Of a stretch of DNA of 64,000 nt, positions 25,295-36,414 are shown in pieces. Both the position numbers and the translations under genes were made by a program. Each line of letters begins with the position of its first letter. Position 1 is the first letter of the stretch. The notes under the pieces were generated by a model. The model ran no database searches and had not been told where the DNA came from. It saw only the letters and a list, made by a program, of their open reading frames with translations. The DNA is from Haemaphysalis longicornis (Eukaryota > Arthropoda > Arachnida > Ixodida > Ixodidae), in NCBI GenBank assembly GCA_013339765.2, contig CM023450.1:39130711-39194710 (forward strand). Reading direction: 5' to 3'.

Positions 25295-25627
25295 TGGGGT
25301 CGAGGATTGAGCCAGCAATGCGCCATTGCGTTTCTGTTCCCGGATGCTATTATTGAAATACCATTTTCTACCGATTTTCTACTCATCGTGTGCGAGTGCT
25401 TCAGAAATATTATTTTGTATCCAGAAAATTCCGATACACTTGGAGGTATTTATTGTAAATTATGCATCGAATGTTAATTTCCTGTTTATTCACGGAATAT
25501 ATTTATTCCTTGAGACAACCAAACAACTGTTCAGATGTTTGGTTGAGGGAATAGAAAATTGGTAGAAAGTGGTACTTCACTAATAGCTTCAGGGAAGAAA
25601 ACTCAGCTACGCAAGGCTCGTCTCCCC
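25295..25627. repeat. Long imperfect inverted repeat
   Basis: 25340-25383 (GCTATTATTGAAATACCATT, then TCTACCGATTTTCTACTC) is the imperfect complement of 25549-25592, and similarity extends outward to about 25295 and 25627. A second, inner hairpin lies at about 25507-25556 (TTCCTTGAGACAACCAAAC against GTTTGGTTGAGGGAA). Likely a MITE or foldback remnant. It overlaps the left end of the minus-strand ORF1-like frame at 25503-25769. Confidence 0.55.
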
Positions 25628-25639
25628 ACGATGCCGGAT

Positions 25640-25985
25640 TCCAATCGGTCGTAGTTCTCACCAGGCCCACGTTGCGTCGTAAATGTTTGCCCCAATCACC
25701 GTTTTCTGTTGGCCGTGATTTCAGAAACGTCTCACCAGCTTCTATGATTGGAGCTGGAATTTTGTTCACGCGTTAATTTTTCTAATTCTGCTGTGACTGC
25801 TTTCATTCTCTGAGGTACATGCGTAGTTCTGCTTTCTACTTGCTTAGTTTTCCCCATAATTACGCTTGTCTGAGCAGATAAATTTGATTTCGTTTTCCCG
25901 CACTGCGCTAGCATAATTTCTGATGCTTCAAGCTGCTGAGCGTGATCTTTCACACACTGGCAGCAGATGCTGCAGTTCTGTTTAG
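25640..25985 (-). pseudogene. Possible LINE ORF1 fragment with Cys cluster and coiled coil
   Basis: Minus strand gives CSICCQCVKDHAQQLEASE near 25915-25975, then a heptad-rich helix (VIMGKTKQVESRTTHVPQRM, KAVTAELEKLTREQN) down to about 25755. A Cys-pair cluster followed by a long coiled coil is the layout of PHD-bearing ORF1 proteins of CR1-like LINEs. A stop and a frame change follow near 25730. The assignment rests on layout, not on a strong signature. Confidence 0.35.
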
Positions 25986-26030
25986 CTACGAGATATTAAA
26001 GTTCACTTTTTCACGAAACTTTGTTAATCG

Positions 26031-26052
26031 AAGACCTGTACGTACAGGTCTT
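26031..26052. repeat. Perfect 22-bp palindrome
   Basis: AAGACCTGTAC followed by its exact reverse complement, with no loop. It lies 25 bp from a second perfect palindrome. Confidence 0.95.
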
Positions 26053-26077
26053 GGATCAACAGCGTAGCCCTAGATCA

Positions 26078-26103
26078 GCGTAGCCCTAGTACTAGGGCTA
26101 CGC
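26078..26103. repeat. Perfect 26-bp palindrome with an extra half-site
   Basis: GCGTAGCCCTAGT followed by its exact reverse complement. An extra copy of the left half, AGCGTAGCCCTAG, sits just upstream at 26061-26073, making two direct plus one inverted copy of the half-site in 43 bp. Confidence 0.95.
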
Positions 26104-29100
26104 GGAACAAACAGGCGTGCCTTTGTAGCGTCAACCCCTACAGTTTCCTTCCTTTAGTTGTCGCCCTTACATAGGTTGCATATGTTGCATCGTTAGTTTG
26201 AACTCACGTAATACAAAGCGAATTTAAAGATATGTGTCCGTTACTGGGCCTGGTTACAAGCAGGATGAAAAATGTTAAACAACAACGGCTGGATAAATGT
26301 TGCGGTTATTTATTCGCAGAATTTATACTGAAGCTCGAGAAAATGACCCCGTAAAAAGGGAAAAAAGAAGAAAAATTCAAGTTCATTCCCCAGTTTCGCG
26401 ATATAAACACATGGCCGCTCCCATCGGCCCCCTGTATGTCCAGGCGTCACAATGACATGTGGCTTTCTTGGCTGACACATGTAGCTCTTCTGTCGGCACT
26501 CCGTTTAGTGGCAACAGTGGATGACGACAACGGTAAATGTAGCGAGCGCAGTTTCGCTTTCCGCTTATTTTTAGAGTTCTGATGTCGACATAATACTTTG
26601 CCAGAATGACATGTAATCTTTTTCAAATGTTACCGGTTTCATGCTCAATATTTAAGTTCACTAGGTTGAGGAATGCGACGACGAGTTGCGTAAAAGGATA
26701 TGAATAACAACGTTGATCGAGTAAGTGGAAATGTTTGTAGGCGTCACTCTTGTGTTAGCAGCCTCAGTCTAGGGTACCCAGTGTGGGCCAGTATTCTGCG
26801 CAGGATATCTGGTGCATCTAAGCTAGCTGCGTGTTGCGAGCTCGCGAAGGGTTTGGGTTCGCAAGGAGGAGGGATTGAGCTCGAGGATAGTAAATCCACC
26901 CCTCTGCTACGCTGGGAGGGGTGGTTTTACTACTAGGAATTGACTTTTTTTAAAAGATTTTAACGCCGAAAATTCTTTAGCTATACTCGCACACTACCGT
27001 GGTGCGCGTTGCGCTGCTCGCCCGCTGGTGGACAGTAAAAAAGAAAATCGACCATTCCACTTTGTGAAACTGGTTAACCAGCCATGTCCAATCATATCAC
27101 CCAGAGCTAAGCAAAAGTGCGTATGGTTATGTCCAACAATCCCGCTATGCCTGTAAACCCCACTCCGTGGAAAATCCCACCGTACAAATAATTGCACTGT
27201 CTAAAGTCGGGAGAGCTTTTTACTCGCACTGCCTCTACTCTCAAGATGTTTAGAACGACGGGTCTGCTCCCCTCTTTTAAGCCGACTCCCCCAAGGCCCC
27301 TCCTTTCTGCAAAAGTCTGACTACAAGACCTCCACTATTCGATTAAAAAGCTCAAAATTCGCTCTACTTCCCCCTTTTTAACCCCCTTTAGCACAGTTCC
27401 CTGCTGAAATTAAGGCTCCTGTCTTTCGTATTTGTTAGTGGCAGTGAAGGTAGCGATATGCAACGATTGATTCGGTTGAAACTTTAGGCAGGTTCTTAAC
27501 CAAAGTAAAATCTATACAGGACTGTTGTCAGTAGGTTAGTGACTGCTATTGGTGTGACACCTCCAACTCGTCTAGCCCAAACTAAGCTAACCATTTCTTT
27601 GTATGGTTTTCGAAATGTGCACAGTTAAGTCTCCAGCGATCATTACAGAAGGAATGAAGATACATGACAGAACAAAAACTGTTGGCAGAATTATGGGTAA
27701 AATATTGTTCTCATAATATTATTTCCCAGCCTGAGCCAATGCACGCACACTTGTCTGTTCAGACCGTGGATTAGGACAGGGAACGCATGCGAGAGGAAAG
27801 AGGTGAGGGAGAGAGATAAAAGGAGAGGTAGGGCAGCAGAAGAGAAATCAGAAAAGGGCCAAGGGAATAGGCAGTGGCGCGCGAAGGGAGTGGCACAGGG
27901 GGGAAAGGGATAGGGAAGGAAAGGAAGACGGGATGGAGGATTGGGTGGGAAAGGGATATTTGCGGAAGCGGGACGGCAGAGTTAATAGTTCTGTAGGAAG
28001 GGGTAGGAGAGGAGAGGCATCCAAGGGGGGAGATCGAAGAGTAGAGCTGAAGAGGTAGGGGTATTGGTTGGGGATTCCTTTAAATGTTTGGTTGACAAAA
28101 CTGGCGTCTATATAGGTGTGAACATAGTTCAAAGTAAGAACGTTTAGTTTAGGTAACAGGTGACCACGGATACAAACAGCCGCAACACGGTGGAAACAGA
28201 AAGAAAACAATTCGGCCAGCAGCCTCACAGAGTTTTTAGTACAAGAGTAGGTGTAATAACAGTTAAGTATCGCAATTTTAGAGAAACAAACGTCCTTGAG
28301 CCATGAAAGCTTCTCTGTATCAAAATTGTTGATTTACGCCGCTTCGCTTGACTGGAGCAACAATCGTATTTTCGGCCTTGGTTTGGACAAAATATAAAGA
28401 TATTTGATTGGTGCAGCACTTCAATGCAGTCTCTCCAAGGCAATAAAGCGTTGAAATCGACCAAAGATTTCTTTACAACAGATCTATAAGCGTGATGCAC
28501 AAGTACAGATTGGTGTTAACTGATGATCAGAGGGACAGGACGAAAAACAAATTTTCGATGCTACATTTGGCCTAATTATGCCATCGCCATTGATTACCGA
28601 ACTGTGCGGGCTTAAATACGACCCACTGCCTAAGCGCTTATAAAGATTTGCTTACTGTGGCCTCGATTTATGGTGAAATGAACCAAACTCTACCAATACA
28701 TATAAAGCACACAGTGATAGTACCTTCTAGCAGCAAACATTTCAGCGACCATGGCCCGCCACCCACATAGCCGAGTGCATTCACACGGTGGTCGCAAATA
28801 GTGACGCAGGCGAGCTCAACCTGAAAGGGGTAATTTGTAATTCTTTAATTATTGTCATTCTGGCCAAGATTTTGACTCCATGTTATTTTATTACAGATTT
28901 ATCAGGCAATAAACTCTCCATCTGTGCCGACTTCCGCATGAATGTTGACTCAGAACTTACGTGTTCAATTAGCGGCCTATGACAGCAGTGCCAATTCCGA
29001 CCGGTGGGCTGAGGGTAACCCTAGTAGCGACGCCACACCAACACTATAGCGCGAGTAGACGCGACCCCGTGAGAAAGAGAGAATACAGATGGCCCCAGGG

Positions 29101-30240
29101 GGACAATCATGAAACACCCGCTTCGTGGCGCACAGTAACGCCACTGAAAGAAAAATTTCTTGCAGAGTTTTGTAGTAATAACATCTATTTGCATAAGTGG
29201 GCATGTGCACTTTTCTTATTTGCTTTTACTTGGAGCTAAAGCTGATTTTTGACGGAAAAGAAGCACTTTGAAAATCGTCTCTCAAAGGAAGCCCCACTCG
29301 GGAATTTTCCAGCTATTACTTTTGGAAACAGAATCAAGCCAACTCAGATCACTCGAGAGCTAAGTTCTTTCCAAAATGTCTGAAAAAATTAAACAAAAAG
29401 GAAACGCCATGCTCCTTGTGCCGGCCGTCTCTCGCACTACCGCAGTGACGTCCCACCGATTTCCAGCGTGGTTTTACTCTGCCCAAGCATTCAAAATATT
29501 GATGTTTACACATTTTGTTACTTATAATGCATTCAGGAGCAATTTATACAAATAAAATGTGTTGTCGATGCGACTTTAGAAAAGAGTGTCTTCCCAAACA
29601 ACTCCAACACAACAGGCCCCAAACCAGCAAGCCGGGTAAAGGTGAACGGCCATTTTGAAGTCAGTTTTCTGGGGGAAAACAAATGTGTGGAATTCGGCCG
29701 TAGAAGTGATAACGGGAGTGACGCACTCAAGATTTTAACCAGATTTAGTGAGAAGGAGATCGTGCATGGTGAAAGTCCTCGCGGAAATTATGAGTCGAAA
29801 TGCGTAACCACACCTTGGATGTAACGCATGCTTAATGCTTATCAATTTTCGTTTATAAAACAGATTAAATATTTTATTATTTTCTCGGTACATTGAAGTT
29901 GCCGCTGCACTGTTCGTAAATTTCTGGGTTTAAGGATTTTGTCCGAAAAAAATTTAGACAAGAGCTTACATTGGTTTTTACCTCTGGCATTCATAACCAT
30001 CCCATACAAAAATGCGTTGTGGGCGTCTATGCAAAAATGTTTGGTGAGCTATGGCCGCCAATGGGTCCTTGTGGTCACACATAAAAGGGCTTAAATTAGG
30101 CTATTTAAGTTTTTATGCATCCTGCACTAAAGAATGTAAACCATACAATTCTCTTTAGATGATTACATAACATCCTAGTGTGTTTAGTTATAGAGTCACA
30201 GCAATTCAGGTTACTGTAGCCAGTTAAAGAAATATGTATG
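26104..30240. other. Long unassigned stretch
   Basis: No supported gene. 27780-28040 is strongly purine-rich on the plus strand (runs of GGGA/GGAA), giving proline/serine-rich frames on the minus strand by composition alone. Minus-strand frames at 27848-28228 and 28225-28500 lack recognised motifs. 28980-29240 is open on both strands without a family match. Confidence 0.35.
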
Positions 30241-30270
30241 GCTTTAGTTCTATAGACCAGCGGCGACAAA

Positions 30271-30490
30271 GCTCTTTTGGCTGGCTATAGAACATTGTTT
30301 AGCTTTAATTCTACAGACTTGAAAGCATTCAGCTGTCGTTTGCCAGCCATTGGAAAAAGTTGTCCTAAAGCTAAAGAGAGACAGCCACAAAAGCTCTTTT
30401 GGCTGGCTGTGGGCTGTTGTTTAGCTCTAGCTCTACAGACTCAAAACCATTCAGCTGTCTTTTGCCAGCTATTGAAAAGAGCATTGAGGC
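30271..30490. repeat. 122-bp tandem repeat, about 1.8 copies
   Basis: GCTCTTTTGGCTGGCT at 30271 recurs at 30393, and TTCAGCTGTC-TTTGCCAGC recurs with the same 122-nt spacing. The words CTATAGAAC and GCTAAAG in and next to it also occur in the ends of the foldback-like element 1.4 kb to the right. Confidence 0.7.
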
Positions 30491-30499
30491 ACCCCAGGG

Positions 30500-31905
30500 G
30501 AGGCGTGCGCGCAGCGCGCGTCGACGCAGTAGCCCGGCCGTGCGAAAGAAAGTTTTCGTTAAAGAGGGTCAGGCGTTCCGCGCTGTGTTAGTATTCGTGC
30601 GCGCCGCAATAATAGTGACAGACAATTTTCCCTTAGTACTGAGAACAGATATAGTTTTTTTCGGATGAAGAAAACAAAACGTTAAGCGATGTTGTATTCA
30701 CCAAATAAAATAATTATCAGCGAACAAGTTCGAAAAAGGTCGAAAGGTGGGCACGTATCTCTGCACTATTTGCTAGATCGAAGGACCTGCTTATACCAGG
30801 GTGTACTCAGTCAGCCGCATCCCGTCTCCTTGTTCATGTGTGCGGGCATGGCACGTGTTACCTGGTGCTGGGAATATACGATTCTACCGCAATGTGTTCG
30901 TGTAGATAGGGTGAAGCCAAGCAAATGTGTCGCTTTTCGCTCTAGTAAATTTCGGTGTTTACGGTGACAGTGTTACGATTAATTCAACATCAACTTGAAT
31001 TCAATTCATGCGAAAATGGATACCTGCAATACCGCGACAGGAATTTCATCGTACGCAAAACTCCAGGGTGAGTGATCTTATGAACTCAAGAGGCTGTATA
31101 GTGCGAGAAATGCAGGACTTTTATTAGTGTTCAAGAATACGTTTCCAAACTACCATGCACAACATGGGCATTGCAACGTACACAGAAGTGAAGATTTGGC
31201 CACAGTGATGGGACAAAGATAATTATTTTTTCGCGAACTGAGAAAAGTTACACAGACCTAATTGAGCGGAACTCTAAAACGTTTTTTTATTATTGCATTG
31301 TGTGCGACAGTCCTCATTGTTTTATTCAGAGTGCATTTCCATTTTTGCCGCCGTACTTGCAGCTTTGTGCATTGCGTACTGAGTGAAATGAACGATTTCT
31401 GAGTGCTCTCTTTTCTGTGTACTACGCAGCACCTGTAGGTATTTGCGTATCGGTGGGCGTTCGCGGGGAATGTGCCGCGTAGTGTGGCTGTCGAGCGAAT
31501 AACGTAAGCGTGAGCCAGAGTGTTTGAATGCGTGTGCTGTGTGTTTCAATCGGCGTATGTGAACAACGGTTTACTGGCGGCGAAATAGCGTATATAATAG
31601 CTATTTATGTAATGAATCGGATGAATAAACCCCTTGGTTTTGCTTTCCTTGTATGCCTGTGTTTAAGCCTTTTGGAATGAAAACTGGCGAAGTGTTTGCA
31701 ATCGCAACCTTGCACTCCCCCTATATCGCTGAAGTGTTCGAGGAGCATATATTACAGAATGCAGCTAGGCACACAACCTAAGTGCCACAGGAGAAGTTCT
31801 AGAGATCCGCAAGGCTATATGTCGGCATGGCAGCGTGCTAATAATTTCTCAGCGGCTGCTGCTGTCGCTGTGGTTAAAGTAGTGGTGATTCCCTTCTGGC
31901 TGCAG
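30500..31905. other. Unassigned stretch
   Basis: Begins with a short CpG-rich segment (30500-30560). No recognised gene or repeat. Confidence 0.35.
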
Positions 31906-34259
31906 CCCATGCAAAAATATCGTATGGTCGGCTATTGAAAACACTTCTTATGGTTGTCTTTGGCTATGTGGCCCAATTATCTTTAGACGTTTCTATCGCT
32001 GTCTTTAGCCATTTCTATCGGCATTCCTATGGGTGTCTTTAGCTTCTTCTATAGCCATAGCGATATCGAAAGAAGAGCTAAAGGCAGCCATAGAACAGGC
32101 TATAGAAGAAGCTAAAGACACCCATAGGAATGTCGATACAAATAGCTAAAGCCAACCATAGACCTGGCCACGGAGCAAGATAAACAGGAGCGCCGAATTC
32201 GCTCTCTCCTGCGGGCTCTAATGTCCACAACTCGCGGAGCGCAATGTAGATGGCGCAGCGAATGGTCCGGCGGCTAAGCGGCCGGCGTTCCCCGTGCGCC
32301 GGCGGGCGCGTTGGCGGAACGCATTCCGTCGGCTTTTGTCGTCTGCTTCGGCGACGGTAGTTTTGGGCACGGAGTGCTTTGGGCCTGCGTTGGCGCCGCT
32401 TCGCCTTCATTGCGCTCCTCCTTCGCACGGCTTGATTAACTTGTTCGACAGCACCTTCTGGGTAACCCGAACTCGAAGGAATTGAGTGGTCGTACGGCAC
32501 GGCAAAGATGCTTTAAGGATTGGTTTGCATGGCGGGAAAACAAAATGTAGGGCGCACATATAGACATATGGCTGCTATACAAACACTACCTTTTGCGCAG
32601 TGCTTGCCGAAAATGTGACTCCGTTTTAAATTTGTGAACACGAATTCGGCTGTGTTTTAACAGGTTTTACAAAAGGCGAAAGGAGCAACTGGTTCTGATC
32701 ACTAGCGATTATAAAAGTTGCTTCAGCTTTCTCGCCGTTCTCCAACTTACGTCCAAAACACAGTGTACCTAGAACACGGACCGGCACTCACACGCTCATT
32801 AGAAAATAACAGAATCGCGATAACATCACCCGCGACTGCCCGCGACGTAGTAATCTGCTCAAGATCGAGGCCCTGACAGTGCGGTATTTTCACAAGCCTT
32901 CATTCCGCGATATTTGAATTCGTCCGGACCCTATATCTCTGTGGTGATGACTCGCCAAAAGAAAAGGTTTAACGAGCCGGTTGTTTTGCTGGTCAGCCGC
33001 TTAAAGAAAAAAAAAACGCCGGGAACTCTCGTAGGCCCAAAATTGCAGCCATACAGATCGTAGCATTTTATTTGGAGTCCACGGCATTATCGACGAGATA
33101 ACACGACCGTAGAGCGACACTGAACATCGGGCGGTAAGTTGTGGTATGGGTTACAATGCAGGTTGCGTTTGCTTTTCTTGGGTGCCTTATCAAGATGAGA
33201 GTGTTTTTGTACGCTTATTACAACAGGGCAGCCGTCCAATTCAGTTATTGGCACAGAAATGTGTGTCTCATTGCCGTTTGCCGATGGAGACTCCGGGCGA
33301 CCCTTGTAAACATTGTTCGTGCGCAGAAGCGGCATAAATAATTAAGCAGGTGGCCGGAGAGCGGGCCAACAACAGATGGTAATTTTTGCGCTGCATCGGT
33401 TTGTCGTAAGCAGAATCACGCTAGACTGCATGTTGTGGCGTTTCATATTACTCTTGCTCATTCTTAGGTGATTCTAAAGTCGTCGTCGTTCAGTTGCGTC
33501 TTACATCTGCTGGGTTAGTACAATATTTTTAGCGGGTCTTCATAATGTCAGAATAAACGCCCCCCGTTAGGGAATAAGCGATCGCCATGTATGCGGTGGC
33601 GTGCGATTATCTGCGCCGTCTATTCCGGCTGCGCACGGATGTTTAAATTCCGCGCGTGACGGCATTCCTCCTGCATAGTAGGACTGGCATACGACAGGCG
33701 TCGTTGCGAAAGAAACGACGCCTCTGGGGAGAGCGAAGAAGGGAAGAGCCATGTACAGAGGCACAGCGACGAGAGGGCAAACGAGGGAGGAAGAGAGCAA
33801 AGGGAAAGCTGGGCGGCCGGCGGCGCGTGGACATTATCGGCCCGAGCAAAAGAATTTTTCTGGGCCACAGTCGGCGCTCCTCTTTATATCTTGCTCCATG
33901 GACCTGGCTATAGAAGAAGCTAAAGACACCCATAGGAATGTCGATACGAATAACTAAAGACAGCCTCAGAACCGGTTATAGAATACGCTAAAGACACCCA
34001 TAGAAATGCCGATACAAATAGCTGAAGACAACCATATAACCGGCTATAAAAGACGCTAAAGACACCCATAGGAACGTCGATACGAATAGCTGAAGACAAC
34101 CGTAGAACCGGTTATAGAAGAAGCTAAAGACACCCGTAGGAATGGCGATACGAATCGCTAAAGACACCCATAGAAACGTCTAAAGATTATTGGGCCATAT
34201 AGCTGAAGACGACCATAAAAAACATTTTTATAGCCGACCATACAATATTTTTGTATGGG
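31906..34259. mobile_element. Foldback-like element with long, internally repetitive inverted ends
   Basis: The outer ends are inverted copies: CCCATGCAAAAATATCGTAT rightward from 31906, and the complement at 34259 reading CCCATACAAAAATATTGTAT. Similarity continues through GGTCGGCTAT, TGGCCCAAT and TCTTTAGACGTTTC. Inside the right end (33896-34165) lie four 68-bp tandem units of the type GCTAAAGACACCCATAGGAA with TAGAACCGG spacers. The left end (31990-32165) carries the same unit in both orientations as a hairpin. The inner borders, GGAGCAAGAT..GGAGCGCCGA at about 32175-32200 and its complement at about 33870-33895, are also inverted. The 1.7-kb centre has Arg-rich minus-strand frames but no transposase I recognise, and no target-site duplication is clear. 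This layout is that of foldback/Galileo-like DNA elements, probably non-autonomous. Confidence 0.7.
33896..34165 (+). repeat. 68-bp subterminal tandem repeats, four units
   Basis: Units start near 33903, 33972, 34040 and 34108, each with CTAAAGACACCC, ATAGGAATG or a variant, TCGATACGAATAGCT, GAAGACAACC and TAGAACCGGTTATAG. Units differ at several positions, so the array is not recent. Confidence 0.85.
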
Positions 34260-34374
34260 ATGAGTGTGGGAATTATCCGACATTTTAAATGCAGAGCATT
34301 TCAGTAACTCACGATGTCACCACGTCCGTAGTCCGCACCGTCGTTGTCCCTACTATATAAAAAAGAAAATACTA

Positions 34375-34459
34375 TCCGGCGCCAGGTTTCGATCTCTCGA
34401 CCCTGCGGGCAGAACGCAATGTACATGGTGCTCTATCCACTGCGCCACAAAGCCGCCAC
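34375..34459 (-). repeat. tRNA-like sequence, probable head of a second SINE family
   Basis: The complement reads GTGGCGCAGTGGATAGAGCA, where TGGCGCAGTGG matches Pol III box A, and 40 nt later GATCGAAACC matches box B. Spacing fits a tRNA. The acceptor-stem halves do not pair and no CCA-compatible end is evident, so it is a tRNA-derived element or tRNA pseudogene, not a functional gene. It is distinct in sequence from the SINEs at 2919 and 5411. Confidence 0.55.
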
Positions 34460-35689
34460 AGAATGGGACGCTACTAACGCGCCTTATATCGTTGACTCAT
34501 TCAAATTACTGCTGACGAGCGCTCTCTCGTCAGCAGTTGCCACAAGTGCAACACCATTAACGTAATGCAAACTACTTAACGTCGTGCGCCCCCGGAAATT
34601 CTCTGCATTTGATCGTGCCCCTCGCGAGGGGGATATTTATACAGGAACTCCTACTTCTAGCGGACTCCTGGCGCCCTCTTTCTGCCATTGTAGAGACTAT
34701 GAGGCGGTCTTCCAAGGGCGCCAAATTTGAATTGTACAAAATCGATTTTCTGATTTTTATAGTCCACTGGAAAAATTTTTACAATCCTTAGAAACCAAGG
34801 TTTACGTATTGAGAACGAGGCAGCTGGCAATCAGCCAGGCTGACATGATGGTACATCAAAGATGTCTAATAGCAAGGAAAATGAAATCACAAAGTACGGC
34901 AACTGCCTTTACACTGGCAAGGCTGACAATAGTCGTTTACGTGTGCATCGACCTGCGTGCATTGCCAATGCGTGCAAAAAACAAAAAAAACCGATTATTT
35001 CCAATTTTCAATTTAGCATACTTCTGAGTTAATTGGGTTCAGGAATCTTGGGAGGACTACAGTTTTATCCTAGCAGACAAACGCAAGGCTGTCCGTTACA
35101 GGGTCACTTTGTGATACGACTGAAAAATATTAGGAGCGGCAGCTTCAGGTTATTTGTAGGAAAACTGTGAGTGATAGTCGCGCATAACACCTGCAGAGAT
35201 AAAATTTCCCAGCGTTACGTAGTCATATGAGCATTCCAACCTCATGTAATTTTTTTCGTACGAAACACAAGCAGTTTTCTGCGAAATTATTCTCCCCGAG
35301 GTGACCATGCCTTTACAGAAGACGAAAATTCCGAATTGCGTACAACTGCAACGCAAAGCAATTATTACTGGCAGGTGAAATTGTGAAATACGGCGTAACG
35401 ACATAACGGCGAAGTCGTCTCAGCGGCCAACTGCATTATGATTTTTCCTACGTACCTACATCCGACAGAGAGCTAAAGAACTTTCGCGAGACGTTGCCTT
35501 TACCCGCGAAGCGTACTTTGCTGATGGACCACGACACAAAGGAATCTCCATGAGTGAGCCATATACAATGTAAAAGAGTGCTAAATTTCTAGAATTCAAA
35601 CGCCCCTTCGTTGAACGAGAAAGATGGTTGAAACGCGAAGCTTTAATTTTTCTAGAAGAGTAAGGGTTACGGCTAGTTGGTAATCCATA
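34460..35689. other. Unassigned stretch
   Basis: No recognised gene or repeat. Confidence 0.35.
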
Positions 35690-36190
35690 CCGCTACGGAG
35701 AACACAAAATAACAACAGACGAAGGAAAGAGGCACACACAAGCGCTGACTTCCGACTACCTTTAACTGAAACAACACGTAGTTAGGATACATTGACTACA
35801 AAAGCAAACATCACATCAAACATGCTATCGCCGTATCTAAAACCCGTGTTACAAAATTTTTGAACAAAACAAAATACAACATCCTTCCGCTTAGCAACGT
35901 GGCAATGACAGACAAGTGACCTTTTTAGTGAACTTACATTGCGGAAGACCCTGAATAACTTATCTCATTTTGTGATAGTCAACGGAAGGCGCACTTATGC
36001 ATTTCTGACCCTGCTTAGCTATATCAGCTTCCTCTATGATTTCACGTATTCCACGACGCACTCGATAATGTGCTCTTGTAGACGAAGCGCACAACAGGCA
36101 CAGGACGAGACAAGGGATTGGACGAGGACGGGCGCTAGTCCTGTGTTTTTTCTGCGCTTCGTCTACAAAAACACATCACGAACAAGCCCA
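35690..36190 (-). mobile_element. Probable Penelope-like element 3' end with hairpin
   Basis: On the minus strand GTCAGCGCTTGTGTGTGCCT near 35732-35752 resembles GTCAGCGCTCGTGGTTGTCA in the 3' end of the GIY-YIG-bearing fragment at 2310-2875. A hairpin at 36077-36167 pairs TGTAGACGAAGCGCA exactly with its complement and also CAGG-ACAGGAC segments. No coding domain is recognisable, so class rests on the shared end sequence only. Confidence 0.35.
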
Positions 36191-36245
36191 ACTTTGCACT
36201 CGTTAAACAAAGGCGCTTGATGTGCCTTGTGGAAACCCATTGTGT

Positions 36246-36414
36246 AAGTTGGCTTTCCTGCAGTGCGTGTTGGGCATAACGGTTTGGGCTTTGGGATTTG
36301 ACTTCGAACTTTGAAGACGTTGGCTTTCGACCAGAGATAGGTTCGCGTTTCGATCGTCCTTCACTTCAGCCCCGATCATCATCGTCAGAGAAAGTTGGCT
36401 TTCCTGCAGTGCGT
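36246..36414. repeat. Short direct repeat pair
   Basis: A 23-bp word starting AAGTTGGCTTTCCTGCAGTG occurs at 36246-36268 and again at 36392-36414, 146 bp apart, followed in both by a TTGG-like extension. Confidence 0.7.

Noticed and set aside
27780..28228. Proline/serine-rich minus-strand frame of 126 codons
   Set aside because: It follows from a strongly purine-rich plus strand. No domain, start context or splice signals.
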